Source of the DNA: Nitrospiraceae bacterium
Lineage (GTDB): Bacteria; Nitrospirota; Thermodesulfovibrionia; Thermodesulfovibrionales; Dissulfurispiraceae
Assembly (NCBI GenBank): GCA_012517735.1
Contig: JAAYUK010000118.1
Coordinates: 1-64,000 of the forward strand
Direction of reading: 5' to 3'
Length of the DNA stretch: 64,000 nucleotides
Shown in pieces: positions 53,499-62,124 of the stretch. The translations under genes and the position numbers were made by a program. Below the pieces are notes generated by a model. It saw only the letters and a list, made by a program, of their open reading frames with translations, did no database searches and was not told where the DNA came from. The stretch's first letter is position 1, and the number at the start of each line of letters is the position of its first letter.

Positions 53499-54926
53499 AT
53501 GAACGTTCTAATCACCGGTGCAACCGGTTTTATCGGACGGCGGCTGAAGCGGGCTTTGCTGAATGAGCCCGGCGTGTCGCTTCGCCTTTTTGTCCGCAAT
53601 GCGCGGAAACTGAGTCCGTCGGTCATCTCGCAGGTAGAGGTCGCAGAGGGCGATGTATTTGATGTCCCGTCGCTCCGGAAAGCAGTGGAGGGAATTGACG
53701 TTGCTTACTATCTTATGCACTCCATGGCGTCAAGGGATTTCCGGGAGCGCGATCGTACCAGCGCCCTCAATTTCCGCGATGCGTGCATTGATGCCGGGGT
53801 GAAACGGATCATCTATTTCGGCGGATTGGGAGTCAAGGAGACCGCCAGTCCGCACCTGCTCAGCCGTATCGAGGTCGGTGAACTGCTGAGTGCCCGACCT
53901 GCCGATATCCAGACCATCTGGTTTCGTGCCGGGGTGGTGATCGGATCGGGGAGTGCCAGCTTTGAGATTATCCGTCACCTGGTGCAGAAACTGCCGGTCA
54001 TGACCACTCCCAAATGGGTACGGACCAAAACACAGCCGATCGCCGTCGATGATGTCATTGCGTACCTGACCCGGGCAAAAGACCTTGCAGTACAGGGCGA
54101 CCTGGTCGTTGATGTCGGCGCCGAGGTGCTGAGCTTCGGCGAGATGATGCTTCAGACAGCCGAAGTCATGGGGCTGAAGCGGTATCTTGTTCCGGTGCCG
54201 GTGCTGACACCGCGCCTGTCGTCATACTGGCTTGTGCTGGTGACCCCCGTGCCGTATGCGATAGCTTCGGAGCTTATCGAGGGGCTGAAGTCGGAGACGG
54301 TGATGCAGAATGATCATGCAGCCCGCTACTTCCCCGATATCCGTCCCATGCCGCTCAAGGAGGCTGTTCGCCGGGCGATCGACGAGATTGTTCGCGATCA
54401 GGTGATCAGCCGCTGGTGCGACAGTACCGAGGGCGCTGTCTGCGACATCAATTATCAGGAAAGCAGCCTCAATGACGCAATCTATAAATTCCGCAAGGTG
54501 AAGACCTTTCCTCCGGATCGTGCCGACAAAGTGTTTCAGTCAGTGCTGATGATCGGCGGGGAGCGAGGATGGTTCCGGTACAGTATTCTTTGGGAGATCC
54601 GTGGTCTGATCGACAAGCTGATCGGCGGTTATGGACTGAACCGGGGACGGCGTCATGGAACCGAGCTGCGGGTGGGCGACAGCCTGGACTGGTGGAAGGT
54701 GGTCGATCTGAAACCCGGCAGGCGGTTGCTGCTGCAGTCGCAGATGAAGCGTCCCTGTTGCGCATGGCTGGAGTTTCTGGTGGAGCACGATACGCTCACC
54801 GTGACGGCATATTTCTACCCGAACGGCCTTCTCGGGCGCCTCTACTGGTATGCAACATTGCCTGCGCATTATCTTGTGTTTGAGGATCTCGCTGCCGGTA
54901 TCCTTGAAAAAGCGGCAACGCTGTAA
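53499..54926 (+). CDS. SDR-family NAD(P)-binding protein with DUF2867-like C-terminus
   Basis: A 475-residue protein. The N-terminal half is an atypical short-chain dehydrogenase (NmrA/epimerase-like): NVLITGATGFIGRRLKRAL, AYYLMHSM, IIYFGGLG. The C-terminal ~190 residues match the DUF2867 type seen in relatives (GERGWFRYSILWEIRGLIDKL). Function unknown. The ATG at 53499 gives the classic start and lies 6 nt after TAAAAT, another leaderless candidate; an ATG at 53493 is in frame. Confidence 0.88.
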   Translation: MNVLITGATGFIGRRLKRALLNEPGVSLRLFVRNARKLSPSVISQVEVAEGDVFDVPSLRKAVEGIDVAYYLMHSMASRDFRERDRTSALNFRDACIDAGVKRIIYFGGLGVKETASPHLLSRIEVGELLSARPADIQTIWFRAGVVIGSGSASFEIIRHLVQKLPVMTTPKWVRTKTQPIAVDDVIAYLTRAKDLAVQGDLVVDVGAEVLSFGEMMLQTAEVMGLKRYLVPVPVLTPRLSSYWLVLVTPVPYAIASELIEGLKSETVMQNDHAARYFPDIRPMPLKEAVRRAIDEIVRDQVISRWCDSTEGAVCDINYQESSLNDAIYKFRKVKTFPPDRADKVFQSVLMIGGERGWFRYSILWEIRGLIDKLIGGYGLNRGRRHGTELRVGDSLDWWKVVDLKPGRRLLLQSQMKRPCCAWLEFLVEHDTLTVTAYFYPNGLLGRLYWYATLPAHYLVFEDLAAGILEKAATL

Positions 54927-54941
54927 TCTTTTGGAGAGAAA

Positions 54942-55325
54942 TCAGGTGCGCGATGCGAGCTGGTGTTCGATGACCGACAGCAGTTCCTTTATCCTGATGG
55001 GCTTGGAAACGTAGTCGTCAAACCCTTTTGCGAGGAAGGTTTCCCGGTCGCCTTTCATCGCATATGCGGTGAGGGCGATTACTTTTGCATTTTTTGTTTC
55101 ATCCATTTCGCGGAGCCTGCCGAGGATTTCAACGCCGTCCATTTCAGGAAGCTGAATGTCGAGCAGGACAATATCGGGTCTCACTTCTTTGGCTATCGCG
55201 AGCGCAGACGGGCCATCGGTGGCCGAAAGATACCCATAGTCGGTTTCCGACAGGATATCGAGAAACAGTTCAAGGTTAACGGGATTATCTTCAACAACAA
55301 GGATATTGATGTCTTCTTTAGCCAT
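54942..55325 (-). CDS. Single-domain response regulator
   Basis: A 127-residue CheY-like receiver starting at the ATG at 55325. Acidic pocket VVEDNPVN, phospho-acceptor Asp in LLDIQLPEMDG, Thr in ALTAYAM and Lys in DYVSKPI are all present. No output domain. The gene overlaps the end of the large hybrid kinase by 8 nt and is probably its phosphorelay partner. Confidence 0.93.
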   Translation of the reverse strand: MAKEDINILVVEDNPVNLELFLDILSETDYGYLSATDGPSALAIAKEVRPDIVLLDIQLPEMDGVEILGRLREMDETKNAKVIALTAYAMKGDRETFLAKGFDDYVSKPIRIKELLSVIEHQLASRT

Positions 55326-58206
55326 TGGATATGACCCTTCCTCCTCCGCCATCCTTGCCGGTGCGCAGGAGGTGATGAGCAGCGGCAAGGAGTTCTTCAG
55401 GAGATTGTGCATCCTGCGGATAGGTTACCACCGCGATCGTTGCGGACATCTTTCCTGACGGCAGGGTTTCGATGCCGTAAAACGGGTAGCTTTCAATGAA
55501 CGACAGGAACCGCCGGGCCACCCTGGTTGCGGCATCTTTGGTCGTATCCGTGAGGATGACCGCAAATTCGTCGAGTCCGAAACGGACAATCGTGTCGGAG
55601 CCGCGGAGCGATTTTCTGAGGAAGTCCGCTATCCTTTTCACACAGACGTTGCCGTGCTTCATGCCGAACTGCCCATGATATCCAGTAAACCGGTCGATAT
55701 CGATCATGACAACGGCAAACGTCTTCTTGTAGCGGACGGCGCGATTGACTTCCTGCGCCAGCCGGATATGGAAATAGCAGCGGTCGAAAAGACCGCTCAC
55801 CTTGTCGATCAGCCCTGCACGGGCAGGGTAGAGAACTTCGAGGTCGCGGAGGTGCATCAGCAGATCTTCTTTGGAAAAGAAACTCTTCTGCATGACACTT
55901 TCGATTTTGCCGGCCAGCTCGATCCGCTCTTCCACGGTGACCTCTTTTGCGGTCAGAATGCAGATCGGGATGTCGGCCGTAGCGGTATTGCTCTTGAGCG
56001 CCTGCGCGACCTCAAATCCGTCGAGATCGGGCATCATCAGGTCAAGAATAATGAGGTCCGGCCGATAGATGATTGCCTTCTCGATACCGGCCTTGCCGGA
56101 ATCCGCCAGCAGAACTGAATACCCGGCAGGCTCAAGAATGCCGCTGAGCAGCTCGAGGACATCCGGGTGATCGTCAATGCAGAGTATGGTGGCGGGTTTG
56201 CGGTGGCGTTTGTTTGCGGTGGTCAGCTGATCGAGCTTCCTGATGAGGCAGGTGCGGTTGATCGGTTTCATCAGGTAGTCCGTTGCCCCGAGAGCGAAGC
56301 CGAGCTCCTGGTTGTCGACCATCGATGCCATGATGACCGGAATGTCCTTGAGTTCAGGATCGGATTTCATCTCCTGGAGGATCTGCCAGCCGTCCTTGCC
56401 GGGCAGCATTACATCGAGAATGACGGCAAACGGCCGCGTTTCACGGATTCGGGCAAGCGCCTCATCGCCGGTTCCGACCGTCGAGACCTGATAACCGCTC
56501 TCTGCCAGATACACTGTAAGCAGCTCCCGGGTTGCACGGTCGTCCTCAACGACCGTGATCAAAGGGGCTGAGCCGCTCCGTTCGGGAAACTGTTCTGTCG
56601 GTTCGCCGAAATCGGCGTCGCAGAACGGAACCGGCGCAACCGCTTCTTCTGCCGGTGGCAGAATAAAGGTGAATGTACTTCCCTTGTTTTCCCGGCTTTC
56701 AACAAAAATCTGTCCACCATGGAGTTCGACCAGCCGCCGGGTGAGGGCGAGGCCGAGACCGGTGCCTTCGAACCTGCGCGCATAACTGCTGTCGACCTGC
56801 TCAAACTCCGAAAAGATGCGCTCCTGATCCTCGGGCCTGATGCCGATTCCGGAATCCGTTATGCTGATCTGAAGGTGATCGGCGACGGGGGCGGAATCAG
56901 CTGCAGAAACCGGGTCTGCAACCATTCCGGCGTGCAGGACAACCTCCCCCCGTTCCGGCGTAAACTTGACGGCATTGGAGAGCAGATTGTACAGCACCTG
57001 CTTGAACTTGATCCGGTCGGCGGTGATATGGGCAACCTCGGGGTCGATCGAAATGCCGAACGCGAGATGCTTTTTGTCAAAAAGCGGCCGGATGACGCTT
57101 GTTACTTCATCAATCGCCTGCGGGACAAAGAAATGCTCTGGGTGCAGTTCCATCTTGCCGGATTCGATTTTTGCGAGATCAAGAATGTTATTGATCAGCT
57201 GGAGCAGATGGCTCCCGGAATGGTAAATGTTGGAGACATAACGCTTCTGTTTGTCAGTCAGTGTGCCGGCCCGATCCTCGCCGAGGAGTTCGGAGAAGCC
57301 GAGAATCGAATTCAGCGGGGTGCGGAGTTCGTGGCTCATGGTGGCGATGAACCGGCTCTTGATCGCGTTGGAACGTTCCAGTTCACTATTGGCTTTGCGC
57401 AGCTCGCGCGTGCGTTCCATGACTTTTTCTTCCAGATGTTCATTCAACTCACGGAGTTCGCGGTTTCTTTCCTCCACCTCGCGCTGGAGACGTTTTTTTT
57501 CGGTGATGTCTTTCGTAATGCCCACCGTACCGAGCCGCTCGCCGGCATCATTGGTGATATAGGAAAGCGTGACAATCGTGTCCAGAATCCGGCCGTCCTT
57601 CGTCTGGAGTTTCGTTTCGTAGTTGGAGATGAATCCGTCACGCTCCATATGGCCGAGTATCGCGCGGCGCTGTTCCGGATTGATCCAGAGGGTTTCGATA
57701 TGCCTGCCGACCATCTCCTCCCGCGAATATCCGAATATGCGGGAGGCGCCGGGATTGAACTCGACGATCAGTCCTTTGTTGTCGGTCGTGATAATGCTGT
57801 CCGCGACATTATCAAGAACATTTTCGAGATAGGTCTTGGCATCTTCTGCGGTCTCTTCAAGCTCGGCATGCTGCACATAATGCTTTTTCATCATGCTGAG
57901 GAAGAGCCGGACGCTCGATGGTTCGATAAGCTCGGCTTCGGGCGTTCTCTCGCGAATCAGCGCCGGGGAAATGCCGTCAACGGAGCAGGTGAGGAAGATA
58001 ACATCCGGTTTTTGCGCAACGAGATGCTCCAGCTCGCTGCAGACCGGAATGGCGTATTTTTTTGCAGACAGAACGCCGGGAGCCTGCGGGTCGCTCGCGA
58101 CAATACAGACAAGATTGACGTCGCGCTCATGCAGGAGAAGCTGCAAAAGATCGCTGCCATCCTGACCTGCGCCGATAATTGCAACACGTCCCTTGAATTC
58201 TGTCAT
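55318..58206 (-). CDS. Large hybrid histidine kinase with N-terminal Rossmann-like domain and degenerate GGDEF
   Basis: A 962-residue soluble hybrid kinase from the ATG at 58206. Order: N-terminal ~110 residues with a Rossmann-type nucleotide motif (VAIIGAGQDGSDLLQLLL, then strand VCIVASD); PAS; coiled coil; HisKA (ATMSHELRTPLNSILGFS); HATPase (LLSNAVKFT, DSGIGI, GTGLGL); two receivers (ILDVMLPGKDG and ILDLMMPDLDG); and a C-terminal GGDEF-like domain whose signature is GLDEF, with I-site RGSD kept. The cyclase is probably inactive or only c-di-GMP-binding. The Rossmann domain suggests sensing of a nucleotide such as NAD(H). The single receiver gene follows. Confidence 0.92.
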   Translation of the reverse strand: MTEFKGRVAIIGAGQDGSDLLQLLLHERDVNLVCIVASDPQAPGVLSAKKYAIPVCSELEHLVAQKPDVIFLTCSVDGISPALIRERTPEAELIEPSSVRLFLSMMKKHYVQHAELEETAEDAKTYLENVLDNVADSIITTDNKGLIVEFNPGASRIFGYSREEMVGRHIETLWINPEQRRAILGHMERDGFISNYETKLQTKDGRILDTIVTLSYITNDAGERLGTVGITKDITEKKRLQREVEERNRELRELNEHLEEKVMERTRELRKANSELERSNAIKSRFIATMSHELRTPLNSILGFSELLGEDRAGTLTDKQKRYVSNIYHSGSHLLQLINNILDLAKIESGKMELHPEHFFVPQAIDEVTSVIRPLFDKKHLAFGISIDPEVAHITADRIKFKQVLYNLLSNAVKFTPERGEVVLHAGMVADPVSAADSAPVADHLQISITDSGIGIRPEDQERIFSEFEQVDSSYARRFEGTGLGLALTRRLVELHGGQIFVESRENKGSTFTFILPPAEEAVAPVPFCDADFGEPTEQFPERSGSAPLITVVEDDRATRELLTVYLAESGYQVSTVGTGDEALARIRETRPFAVILDVMLPGKDGWQILQEMKSDPELKDIPVIMASMVDNQELGFALGATDYLMKPINRTCLIRKLDQLTTANKRHRKPATILCIDDHPDVLELLSGILEPAGYSVLLADSGKAGIEKAIIYRPDLIILDLMMPDLDGFEVAQALKSNTATADIPICILTAKEVTVEERIELAGKIESVMQKSFFSKEDLLMHLRDLEVLYPARAGLIDKVSGLFDRCYFHIRLAQEVNRAVRYKKTFAVVMIDIDRFTGYHGQFGMKHGNVCVKRIADFLRKSLRGSDTIVRFGLDEFAVILTDTTKDAATRVARRFLSFIESYPFYGIETLPSGKMSATIAVVTYPQDAQSPEELLAAAHHLLRTGKDGGGGRVISNG

Positions 58207-58583
58207 AGCAAAGTCGAAAGTCACTCGTACTACCTTTATATTTTAGATGGTTCTCGTGCGGGAGGCAACAGATGTTCCGGCTCCCTCATGCCGGATAACG
58301 CCAGCACTAATACTACCTCTTGCCGATTCTCCATGTAAAGGAAAGTTTTTCGGCGGTTTCCTTTTCTGCCTGCCAGGCCGCTCCGGAGTTTACGCAACGG
58401 GGATGCTGTCTGTCAGTCTGTGAAGTAGGCACGAAAAAAGTGTTTTGCGTTTTTTTGCACGCTCAGGTATCGTAAAAAGATTGTTCTTGTAGGACAAATG
58501 CCGATAGCATTTATCGGCTGAAAACAGTTTTAATAACGATACGTGTTTTTTCAAGATACTGACGGCTGAGGACGTATAAACTC
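58207..58583. other. Divergent intergenic region before the HemN-family gene
   Basis: 377 bp without a gene. It contains a small hairpin, AAAGGAAA/TTTCCTTT (58337-58364, 12-nt loop), and GCCGATA..TTATCGGC near 58501-58519. No clear promoter is identified. Confidence 0.5.
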
Positions 58584-59882
58584 ATGTATCCAGCATTGTT
58601 GCGAGAGCCTGCACTTCGGGTCGCAGAGAAGATCATTACCTCTGTCGCCCGCTGGAAAAATGCACGCTGTCTCCGGTTTTCCCCGACGTCGTCGCTGTCC
58701 GTTCCCCGCAGAACCGGAACGGTTCCGACCCTCCTGTACATGCATGTGCCTTTCTGCGAAGAGCTCTGTCCGTATTGCTCGTTCAACCGCGTGAAGTTTC
58801 AGGAGGAGCTGGCGCGTCCGTATTTCGAGGCGTTGCGGAAAGAAGTCCTGATGTATAAAGCGCTCGGGTACGATTTCGCGGCATTGTACGTCGGCGGCGG
58901 AACGCCGACGATCCTCATGGATGAACTCGCTGCAACCATCGCGCTCATCCGGACGCATTTCGCCATTGCTGAGATCTCGATTGAAACCAACCCCAACCAC
59001 CTCACGCCGGATAACCTTGCGGCATTGAAAGAAATGGGCGTGAACCGGCTCTCTGTCGGCGTGCAGACCTTTGATGACGAACTGCTGAAGGCGCTCAACC
59101 GCTACCATAAATATGGCAGCGGGCGCGATATTGCACAACGGCTGCACTATGCGCAGGGAATATTCGACACGCTCAATGTGGATCTGATGTTCAACTTCCC
59201 GATGCAGACCCTCCGGATGCTTGAGAAAGACCTTGCTACCATTATCGGGTTGGGGGTCGATCAGGTGACCTATTATCCGCTGATGTCGTCGTCGCAGACG
59301 CAGGAAAAGATGCAGCAGGAACTGGGCAAGGTCAACTATGCGCGGGGGCGGGAGTTTTATACGAAGGTGACCGACACCCTTGCATCGCATTACACGGCAA
59401 CCACGGCATGGTGCTTCTCGCGCAATGACAAAATGATCGATGAATACGCCGTGCATTATGAAGAGTATGCCGGTCTCGGCAGCGGCGCGATCGGCCATAT
59501 CGGCGGCAGCGCCTACGCGAACACGTTCGACATCGAAGCCTATACGCAGAAGGTCAATGCCGGGGTTCTGCCGATTGCCGCAAAACGCGACTTTTCGCTT
59601 CGCGACCGTCTCTGCTATGACTTTTTGATGAAGCTCTTCGGCCTTCGCCTGAACCTCTCCTCGGTCAATGAAAAACATGGCGTGGATATGTCCTACGAGC
59701 TCTGGCCCGAAATCCTTTTTTTCCGGCTCATCCGCGGGCTGACCAGGCAGGGCGACGAGCTGCAGCTGACCAAACACGGCCGGTACTATTGGCTGTTGAT
59801 GATGCGGGAGTTCTTCATCGGAGTCAACAATTTCCGGGATTACTGCCGCGCCCAGATAGAGGAAAAGCGCGAGATTGCCTAA
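58584..59882 (+). CDS. HemN/coproporphyrinogen III oxidase-family radical SAM protein
   Basis: A 432-residue radical SAM enzyme. Cluster motif CEELCPYCSF (C-x3-C-x2-C), then YVGGGTPTI, SIETNPNHLTPDNL, NRLSVGVQTFDD and DLMFNFPMQTL, all typical of the HemN family. C-terminal HemN domain with GLGSGAIGHIGG. It may be a coproporphyrinogen dehydrogenase or a heme-handling paralogue (HemW/HutW type); the conserved residues I can see do not decide. A role in heme supply would suit the multiheme cytochromes nearby. The N-terminal ~45 residues before TLLYMHVPF are unusual. Confidence 0.88.
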   Translation: MYPALLREPALRVAEKIITSVARWKNARCLRFSPTSSLSVPRRTGTVPTLLYMHVPFCEELCPYCSFNRVKFQEELARPYFEALRKEVLMYKALGYDFAALYVGGGTPTILMDELAATIALIRTHFAIAEISIETNPNHLTPDNLAALKEMGVNRLSVGVQTFDDELLKALNRYHKYGSGRDIAQRLHYAQGIFDTLNVDLMFNFPMQTLRMLEKDLATIIGLGVDQVTYYPLMSSSQTQEKMQQELGKVNYARGREFYTKVTDTLASHYTATTAWCFSRNDKMIDEYAVHYEEYAGLGSGAIGHIGGSAYANTFDIEAYTQKVNAGVLPIAAKRDFSLRDRLCYDFLMKLFGLRLNLSSVNEKHGVDMSYELWPEILFFRLIRGLTRQGDELQLTKHGRYYWLLMMREFFIGVNNFRDYCRAQIEEKREIA

Positions 59883-59937
59883 AAAATCGGGCCCTCTTTA
59901 TTATCTAACTGCAGAGGAGAGTTCGAGAACACCCTTT

Positions 59938-61581
59938 TTATTGTCTCTGCTGATTTGGCTGTGATGAGTCGTACTCCTGAAGTTTGCGATAAAGGGTTCG
60001 GAGTCCGATATTCAATTCTGCTGCCGCCCGAACCTTGTTTCCGTTTGTTGCACGGAGAGCCGCCAAGATATACTCTCGTTCAATCTCTGCAAGAGGCCGG
60101 ATGAGTGAAGCAGAGGATGGCAAAGGAACGGACGTTGCATGCAGTTCCTGGGGCAGATCGTCCACGTCGATCTGACAGCCTGATGAGAGCGCAAGTGCAT
60201 ACTCGATTGTGTTCTGAAGCTCTCGCACGTTTCCAGGCCAATCATGCTGGAGGAGTTGTCTTACCGCTTTGGGGCTGAAGCCGACCGCTTTGCATTTCAT
60301 TTTTCCGTTCATTTTGTTCAGAAAAAAACGTGCAAGGGGGAGAATATCTTCGCGGCGTTCTCTGAGCGGCGGGACGGTAATTTCAATTACTCTCAAACGG
60401 TAGTAAAGATCCTTGCGAAAACGACCCGCGGTGACCTCTTCCTGGAGCGTACGGTTTGTTGCCGCAATGATTCTGACATCGATTCGGCGCGGTCGATTTT
60501 CTCCAATTCGACGAATCTCTCGTTCCTGTAATACGCGAAGAAGTTTCACTTGCATGCTTAAGGGGATTTCCCCGATTTCATCCAAAAAGAGCGTTCCGCC
60601 GGTCGCTGCTTCAAAAAGTCCGAGAGCATCCTTTTCTGCTCCGGTAAATGCCCCTCGGACATGTCCGAAAAGTTCTCGCTCCAATAAAGTTTCCGGGATT
60701 GCCCCGCAGTTGATGGACACAAAAGCTTTATTTGCGCGAGCCGACTTGTCATGAATAAGGCGCGCGATTCGCTCCTTTCCCACCCCGCTTTCTCCGGTGA
60801 CGACAACGGAGGAATCAGTGAGAGCAACTCGTTCGGCAAGATTGAGTACTTTCTGCATCTGGTCACTCGCTACGATCATTCCATACACGTGAAGGTCTTC
60901 TCCCAAGACAATGCTCAGTTCCTTCTTGCGAGCGTGGAGTTTGTTTTCGGTTGATCTGAGTTTGGCTGTAAGATCGTTTAGAGTCGCATCGATTGTTTCT
61001 CTCCGATAAAACTGCAGGTGTGGCTCGATCTCTTTGCCCCATTTATGCCGGAATCGTCCGCTGATATGACAACAACTATCCCCTTTGCCACGGCAGCGGT
61101 CTTCAATGAAGTAGACGTCCTGATTTTCCTTGAATGAGACATAGCCGCTTGCGAACCCGACGAGCGTCCAGCATACAGGCTCGTCAGAAAGCCCGACGTG
61201 CAGGAGGTGTTGCTCCGCTTCATAGGAATCCTGCCAAGTTGCATCAACAAGCGGAAGGTGGCCCAGTCCGTCGGTTCTAATGTTTTGGGTAACATTGACA
61301 AGGCCGTGCAGTGTATGTATTTTTGGCCCTGCTTTCCCTTCTTCCCAGAGGTCGGGCCACTCCTGTTGTAATGTTTTTGCAGTTCTCCATCCGTGTGCGT
61401 AGCCGAAGCGGGTGAGAATGGCGCGTGCAGCCACGAGCCCCAGCGTTTCAATGAGCTCTTTTCGCAATAGGCCAAGAGCTACAGCATCAAAGATAAGGGC
61501 GCGCTCGCCCATGAAGGAAATAATTCCTCCTTGCGGATCAAAAGCGAGCAGTTCTCGAAGATCAAGGTCGGCTGCCTTCAT
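59938..61581 (-). CDS. XylR/DmpR-type sigma-54 activator (XylR_N-V4R-AAA+-Fis HTH)
   Basis: A 547-residue ligand-responsive enhancer-binding protein. Residues ~10-110 match the XylR N-terminal domain (ALGLLRKELIETLG, AILTRFGYAHGWRTA). A V4R domain follows (SGYVSFKENQDVYFIEDRC, GDSCCHISGRF). AAA+ domain with GESGVGKE, GAFTGAE and LFLDEIGEI, and a C-terminal HTH (NKVRAAAELNIGLRTLYRKL). Relatives bind aromatic compounds directly and need no kinase. It is divergent from the cytochrome/flavoprotein operon, which has a sigma-54 promoter. A dyad 20 bp before its own ATG suggests autoregulation as well. Confidence 0.94.
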   Translation of the reverse strand: MKAADLDLRELLAFDPQGGIISFMGERALIFDAVALGLLRKELIETLGLVAARAILTRFGYAHGWRTAKTLQQEWPDLWEEGKAGPKIHTLHGLVNVTQNIRTDGLGHLPLVDATWQDSYEAEQHLLHVGLSDEPVCWTLVGFASGYVSFKENQDVYFIEDRCRGKGDSCCHISGRFRHKWGKEIEPHLQFYRRETIDATLNDLTAKLRSTENKLHARKKELSIVLGEDLHVYGMIVASDQMQKVLNLAERVALTDSSVVVTGESGVGKERIARLIHDKSARANKAFVSINCGAIPETLLERELFGHVRGAFTGAEKDALGLFEAATGGTLFLDEIGEIPLSMQVKLLRVLQEREIRRIGENRPRRIDVRIIAATNRTLQEEVTAGRFRKDLYYRLRVIEITVPPLRERREDILPLARFFLNKMNGKMKCKAVGFSPKAVRQLLQHDWPGNVRELQNTIEYALALSSGCQIDVDDLPQELHATSVPLPSSASLIRPLAEIEREYILAALRATNGNKVRAAAELNIGLRTLYRKLQEYDSSQPNQQRQ

Positions 61582-61601
61582 ATGGATAAAATGCCAAAAT
61601 G

Positions 61602-61622
61602 GCCAATAATAGTCAAATTGGC
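61602..61622. promoter_or_regulatory. Candidate enhancer dyad between the XylR-like gene and the reductase operon
   Basis: GCCAAT-N9-ATTGGC, flanked by ATGCCAAAATGG and by TTGGCAATATGG, so several TGGC half-sites cluster in 61591-61630. It lies 70-90 bp upstream of the sigma-54 promoter and just before the activator ATG. Confidence 0.55.
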
Positions 61623-61689
61623 AATATGGGTGGGTAAGTTGGTCGAGCGAAAATGCTTATTAATCAGCATGTTATCTATGATAGATGTG

Positions 61690-61705
61690 TGGCATCCAAA
61701 ATGCA
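61690..61705 (+). promoter_or_regulatory. sigma-54 promoter of the cytochrome/flavoprotein operon
   Basis: TGGCATCCAAAATGCA, with -24 GG and -12 GC 10 nt apart. Start expected near 61716, 22 nt before the cytochrome ATG. Confidence 0.8.
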
Positions 61706-61737
61706 ATTGCAAAGAGAAGTCACTTTGGGAGGGAAAA

Positions 61738-62076
61738 ATGAACGTATACAGACTTTCTTTTCTTGCACTACTGCTGGTTTTCGGCGCCCTGTTTATCGGC
61801 CATGCTTTTGCGTTGGAGAGCAAGCACAGTGGTCGAGGGCTTGTATGCGCTGATTGCCATCAGGCGAGCAGCCCCGCAAAGGCAGCATCTGAAAAGGCGT
61901 GCATAACCTGTCATGGCGATTATCAGAAAGTTGCTGCCTTGACCCGGGCACTGCACGCGAACCCTCACGACTCTCATCTGGGACCGATGGACTGCACAAA
62001 GTGTCATAAGGAGCACAGGGCGTCTGAGATTTCATGCCTTGAGTGCCATAACCAGTTTGAGTTCAAAAACAAATGA
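61738..62076 (+). CDS. Periplasmic tetraheme cytochrome c (cytochrome c3-like)
   Basis: A 112-residue exported cytochrome. Signal FLALLLVFGALFIGHAFA, then four CxxCH sites: CADCH, CITCH, CTKCH and CLECH, spaced as in the small tetraheme domain of flavocytochrome c3. It should pass electrons from the quinol pool to the flavoprotein encoded 48 bp downstream. Good GGGAGGG ribosome binding site. First gene behind the sigma-54 promoter. Confidence 0.94.
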   Translation: MNVYRLSFLALLLVFGALFIGHAFALESKHSGRGLVCADCHQASSPAKAASEKACITCHGDYQKVAALTRALHANPHDSHLGPMDCTKCHKEHRASEISCLECHNQFEFKNK

Positions 62077-62124
62077 AACACTTTATCAGGCGACGCGCCA
62101 TATACGCATGAAAGGAGAGGGAAG

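Noticed and set aside
56719-58338. 539-codon frame antisense to the large hybrid kinase
   Set aside because: It is a shadow of a GC-rich coding strand; the kinase frame has all domain motifs and this one has none. The same applies to the antisense frames 36556-37887 over hgcAB, 18037-19104 over htpX and 2344-3213 over the PAS gene.
58430-58460. Sigma-54-like TAGGCACG...TTTTGCG before the HemN-family gene
   Set aside because: GG and GC are 17 nt apart instead of 10, so it cannot act as a -24/-12 promoter.
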